In this document: positions 12,541 through 15,569 of the stretch, piece by piece
How the letters are laid out: every line of letters starts with the position of its first letter
Position numbering within the stretch: the stretch's first letter is position 1
Source of the DNA: Huintestinicola sp050874005
GTDB taxonomy: Bacteria; Bacillota; Clostridia; Oscillospirales; Ruminococcaceae
Length of the DNA: 15,569 nucleotides
Reading direction: 5' to 3'
Assembly (NCBI RefSeq): GCF_050874005.1
Contig: NZ_JBNMJV010000050.1
Location: forward strand, 1 to 15,569
Program-made: the position numbers and the translations under genes
The notes under the pieces: generated by a model
The model's database searches: none
Told to the model about the DNA's origin: nothing
The model's input: only the letters and a program-made list of their open reading frames with translations

Positions 12541-14697
12541 ATGAAGGTTATAAAGCGCAACGGTTCCGAGGTCGATTTCGACATCTCAAAGATAGAAACA
12601 GCCATTACCAAGGCAAACAACGCAGGCCGCCGCAAGGAGCTTACCGACGAGCAGATCAGAGAGGCAGCCGAATACATCTGCTACAAGTGCGAAAAAATGA
12701 AGAGAGCTGTTTCCGTTGAGGAGATCCAGGATATGGTCGAAAATCAGATCATGGCAAACGGCGCTTTTGAGATAGCCAAGGGTTATGTAAAATACCGCTA
12801 TACCCGTTCCCTTGTAAGAAAATCAAACACTACGGACGACCGTATCCTCTCCCTTATTGAGTGCAATAACGAGGAAGTTTTGCAGGAAAATTCCAACAAG
12901 GACCCAATAGTAAACAGCGTTCAGCGTGACTATATGGCAGGAGAAGTCAGCAAGGACCTTACAAAGCGCCTGCTTCTTCCCAAGGATATCGTGGACGCCG
13001 ACAACGAGGGACTTATCCATTTCCACGATTCGGATTATTTTGCTCAGCATATGCATAACTGCGACCTTGTAAATCTTGACGATATGCTCCAGAACGGCAC
13101 AGTTATCAGCGAGACCCTTATCGAAAAGCCTCACGGCTTCCCCACAGCCTGCAACATCGCTACTCAGATAATCGCACAGGTGGCATCAAATCAGTACGGC
13201 GGACAGAGCATAAGCCTTACCCACCTTGCACCCTTTGTTCAGATATCCCGTGAGAAGATACGCAAGGCTGTTATTGAAGAGGCAAAGGAGCTGGGCGGCA
13301 GCCTTGACGAGAAAGTCATCAATAATGTGGTTGAAAAGCGTCTCCGCAAAGAGATCGCCAGCGGCGTGCAGACTATCCAGTATCAGGTAATAACTCTTAT
13401 GACCACCAACGGACAGGCTCCCTTCCTCACCGTGTTTATGTATCTCGGCGAAGCAAGGAACGAGCGTGAGAAGAAAGACCTCGCAATGATAATCGAGGAA
13501 ATGCTCCGTCAGAGATACCAGGGCGTAAAGAACGAGTCGGGAGTATGGATAACACCTGCATTCCCCAAGCTTATCTACGTTCTTGAGGAGGATAATATCA
13601 GGGAAGGCTCCGAGTATTTCTACCTCACCCAGCTTGCGGCAAAATGCACCGCCAAGAGAATGGTTCCCGACTACATTTCCGAAAAGAAGATGAAGGAGCT
13701 CAAAGAGGGCAACTGCTTCCCCGTAATGGGCTGCAGAAGCTGCCTTAACCCCTGGAAGGACGAGAATGGTAATTATAAATTCTACGGCCGTTTCAATCAG
13801 GGCGTTGTCACCCTTAACCTTGTGGATATCGCACTTTCCTCGGGCAAGGATATGGATAAATTCTGGAAGATATTCGACGAAAGACTTGACCTTTGCTACC
13901 GTGCCCTTATGTGCCGCCACAACAGGCTCAAGGGAACTCTTTCCGATGCCGCACCCATACTCTGGCAGAACGGCGCCATTGCAAGGCTCAAAAAGGGCGA
14001 GCCTATCGACAAGCTCCTTTACGGCGGATATTCCTCCATTTCTCTGGGATATGCAGGACTCTGCGAGTGCGTAAGATATATGACCGGCAAGCCCCATACC
14101 GACCCCTCCGCAACAGGCTTTGCTCTTGACGTAATGAAATATATGAACGACGCCTGCGCAAGGTGGAGAGAAGAGACCGATATCGCATTCAGCATTTACG
14201 GTTCTCCCATCGAAAGCACTACATATAAATTTGCAAAATGTCTCCAGCGCCGCTTCGGCATAATCGAGGGCGTTACCGACAAGGGCTATATCACCAACAG
14301 CTACCACGTTAACGTTACCGAGGATATAGACGCATTTTCCAAGCTGAAATTCGAGGCACAGTTCCAGGCGCTTTCCACAGGCGGAGCGATCAGCTATGTT
14401 GAAGTTCCCAATATGCAGGATAATCTTGAAGCCGTTATCAGAGTGCTTCAGTTTATCTACGACAACATTATGTACGCCGAGCTTAACACCAAGTCCGATT
14501 ACTGCCAGTGCTGCGGCTATGACGGGGAGATAAAGATAGTGGAGGACGATGGTAAGCTTGTCTGGGAATGTCCCTCCTGCGGAAACAGAGATCAGGACAA
14601 GATGAACGTTGCCCGCCGCACCTGCGGATATATCGGCACGCAGTTCTGGAATCAGGGACGCACTCAGGAGATCAAAGAGCGAGTAATGCACCTGTGA
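12541..14697 (+). CDS. nrdD: Anaerobic (class III) ribonucleoside-triphosphate reductase
   Basis: It makes deoxyribonucleotides from ribonucleoside triphosphates without oxygen, using a glycyl radical. The 718-residue length is normal. Residues 1-90 form an ATP-cone (MKVIKRNGSEVDFDISKIE) for allosteric control. The barrel follows with HNCDLVNLDDML, the HGFPTACNIATQIIAQVASN region and CRSCLNPW. The C-terminus has a four-Cys zinc site, C655/C658 and C677/C680, and the radical loop RRTCGYIG, where Gly696 should carry the radical. The start follows GGAGG. nrdG begins 41 bases downstream and installs the radical. Codon use is strongly biased, as expected for a highly expressed core gene. The gene is divergent from a Crp-family regulator. 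Confidence 0.97.
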   Translation: MKVIKRNGSEVDFDISKIETAITKANNAGRRKELTDEQIREAAEYICYKCEKMKRAVSVEEIQDMVENQIMANGAFEIAKGYVKYRYTRSLVRKSNTTDDRILSLIECNNEEVLQENSNKDPIVNSVQRDYMAGEVSKDLTKRLLLPKDIVDADNEGLIHFHDSDYFAQHMHNCDLVNLDDMLQNGTVISETLIEKPHGFPTACNIATQIIAQVASNQYGGQSISLTHLAPFVQISREKIRKAVIEEAKELGGSLDEKVINNVVEKRLRKEIASGVQTIQYQVITLMTTNGQAPFLTVFMYLGEARNEREKKDLAMIIEEMLRQRYQGVKNESGVWITPAFPKLIYVLEEDNIREGSEYFYLTQLAAKCTAKRMVPDYISEKKMKELKEGNCFPVMGCRSCLNPWKDENGNYKFYGRFNQGVVTLNLVDIALSSGKDMDKFWKIFDERLDLCYRALMCRHNRLKGTLSDAAPILWQNGAIARLKKGEPIDKLLYGGYSSISLGYAGLCECVRYMTGKPHTDPSATGFALDVMKYMNDACARWREETDIAFSIYGSPIESTTYKFAKCLQRRFGIIEGVTDKGYITNSYHVNVTEDIDAFSKLKFEAQFQALSTGGAISYVEVPNMQDNLEAVIRVLQFIYDNIMYAELNTKSDYCQCCGYDGEIKIVEDDGKLVWECPSCGNRDQDKMNVARRTCGYIGTQFWNQGRTQEIKERVMHL

Positions 14698-14738
14698 TTT
14701 CTACATAAAAAATTTCCCGGGAAAGGACGCTCAGGAAA

Positions 14739-15287
14739 ATGTATTTCGGAGAAATAAAGAAATTTGATATAGCTGACGGTCCCGGGGTAAGGGTGACCAT
14801 ATTTGTATCGGGCTGCACCCATCATTGTAAGGGCTGCTTTAATCCGCAGACCTGGGATTTCACATTCGGCAGCGAGTACACAAAAGCCACCGAGGAAGAA
14901 ATTTTAAAGGCTCTCGAGCCCGATTACATCGACGGACTTACCCTTTTAGGGGGAGAGCCTATGGAGCCTGTAAATCAGCAGGGACTGCTTCCTCTTGTGA
15001 AAAAGATGAAAGCGCTTTATCCCAATAAGAACATATGGTGCTATACGGGATATACTCTTGAGACCGAGCTTCTGTCCGACAGCCGAGCAAGATGTGAGTG
15101 CACAGACGAGCTTCTGTCATATATAGACGTGCTGGTGGACGGGGAATTTATCGAGGAGCAGAAAAATATATCCCTTCGTTTCAGAGGAAGTTCCAATCAG
15201 CGGCTTATAGATATGAAGAAAACTCTTGAAGCAGGGGAGACCGTTATCTGGTCAGACGACCCCTGCTATGAAAAGCACGAATTCTGA
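14739..15287 (+). CDS. nrdG: Anaerobic ribonucleotide reductase-activating protein (radical SAM)
   Basis: This radical SAM enzyme uses a 4Fe-4S cluster and S-adenosylmethionine to form the glycyl radical on NrdD. In the 182-residue protein the cluster motif is C26-THH-C30-KG-C33 (CX3CX2C), preceded by DIADGPGVRVTIFVSG. The SAM-binding LLGGEPM lies at about 68-74, and VLVDGEF toward the end. It is slightly longer than the Escherichia coli protein at its C-terminus. The ATG follows a purine-rich AGGAAA that is rather close, with AAAGGA further up. A 12-bp palindrome (TTTCCCGGGAAA) lies in the gap after nrdD but does not look like a terminator. The two genes form an operon that ends at 15298-15322. 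Confidence 0.96.
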   Translation: MYFGEIKKFDIADGPGVRVTIFVSGCTHHCKGCFNPQTWDFTFGSEYTKATEEEILKALEPDYIDGLTLLGGEPMEPVNQQGLLPLVKKMKALYPNKNIWCYTGYTLETELLSDSRARCECTDELLSYIDVLVDGEFIEEQKNISLRFRGSSNQRLIDMKKTLEAGETVIWSDDPCYEKHEF

Positions 15288-15297
15288 TAGAATTTTT

Positions 15298-15322
15298 CAG
15301 CGGCAAAAAAGCCGCTGTTTTT
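15298..15322 (+). terminator. Terminator of nrdDG
   Basis: CAGCGGC and GCCGCTG form a seven-pair GC-rich stem with a six-A loop, followed by TTTTT. It begins ten bases after the nrdG stop. Confidence 0.85.
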
Positions 15323-15395
15323 GTATTTATTTCCATTCTTAACGGACAATTAACGACAAAATGTGCTATATTATATTTATATAGAGGTGATCGCA

Positions 15396-15569
15396 ATGTC
15401 GATGTCACGGATAAAAAAATATCTGACGGCTTTGCCCGATATAAAAGATATTATTTTCACAGTCTGCGTGCTTGCCGCTGCAAATATAGCCGGACTGCTG
15501 CTTATTCAAATAAAAGGTGACTGCTATGTTCAGCTCCTCTTTATTCTCTGTGTAGTTTTTATCGCAAGA
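15396..15569 (+). CDS. N-terminal fragment of a membrane protein, possibly a sensor kinase
   Basis: The reading frame is open from an ATG preceded by GAGGTGAT to the window end (58 codons). The visible part has a basic front (MSMSRIKKYL) and two hydrophobic helices, about residues 19-36 (IIFTVCVLAAANIAGLLL) and 44-57 (VQLLFILCVVFIA), joined by a short loop. The positive-inside start puts the N-terminus in the cytoplasm. This resembles the DUF4118-type membrane segment at the front of some KdpD-like histidine kinases, but only by pattern. Its own transcript is likely because a terminator precedes it, and TATATT at 15367-15372 may be the -10 box. The catalytic part lies beyond the window. Confidence 0.55.
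   Translation, partial: MSMSRIKKYLTALPDIKDIIFTVCVLAAANIAGLLLIQIKGDCYVQLLFILCVVFIAR

Noticed and set aside
13186..14691. 501-codon open frame antisense to nrdD
   Set aside because: It is the mirror of a strongly codon-biased nrdD, has no ribosome site and resembles no protein family.
14713..14724. TTTCCCGGGAAA palindrome between nrdD and nrdG as terminator
   Set aside because: It has no loop and no T tract, and it sits within an operon whose second gene needs read-through.
1..15569. CRISPR array, tRNA, rRNA or insertion sequence
   Set aside because: No regularly spaced repeats, cloverleaf, rRNA motif or transposase with terminal repeats was seen in reading the window by eye.

Overview
The window looks like chromosomal DNA of a low-to-middle GC Gram-positive anaerobe, most likely a Clostridia member of the Ruminococcus / Oscillospiraceae type. 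The reasons are strong AAGGAGG-type ribosome sites, an oxygen-sensitive class III ribonucleotide reductase, a SpoVT-like sporulation domain, and protein families (DUF960, amidoligase, large serine recombinase) typical of gut Firmicutes mobile elements. The genus is inference; no rRNA or tRNA gene is present.

Bases 1 to about 9000 look like the right part of an integrated mobile element. On the minus strand are a small excisionase-type helix-turn-helix gene and an hsdS type I specificity gene that lacks both outer conserved ends. Next comes a structured non-coding stretch (1733-1856). A plus-strand cluster follows: two tiny ORFs, a DUF960 protein, a predicted amidoligase with three N-terminal zinc modules, and a small serine resolvase whose start overlaps the amidoligase stop. 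After a terminator and a 24-bp perfect palindrome come a P-loop ATPase and a coupled protein of unknown function. The element ends with a 72-residue protein and a large serine recombinase.

The main observation is that the last ~153 residues of the recombinase ORF are not recombinase. They match the end of a SpoVT-type regulator: the second half of the AbrB-like DNA-binding domain and the GAF-like domain. The simplest reading is that the element integrated into spoVT, with its right attachment junction near 8985-9010, giving an in-frame recombinase-SpoVT hybrid. No SpoVT N-terminus is visible in the window, so the left junction should lie outside it. A functional fusion is the alternative.

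Right of 9455 the genes look like ordinary chromosome. A minus-strand arsenic-type operon reads arsR - ArsP-family permease - CxxC thioredoxin-like protein - arsC, with a consensus promoter before arsR and a terminator after arsC. Upstream of it on the same strand is a Crp/Fnr-family regulator, divergent from the plus-strand anaerobic ribonucleotide reductase pair nrdD-nrdG. The window closes with the first 58 codons of a membrane protein, possibly a sensor kinase.
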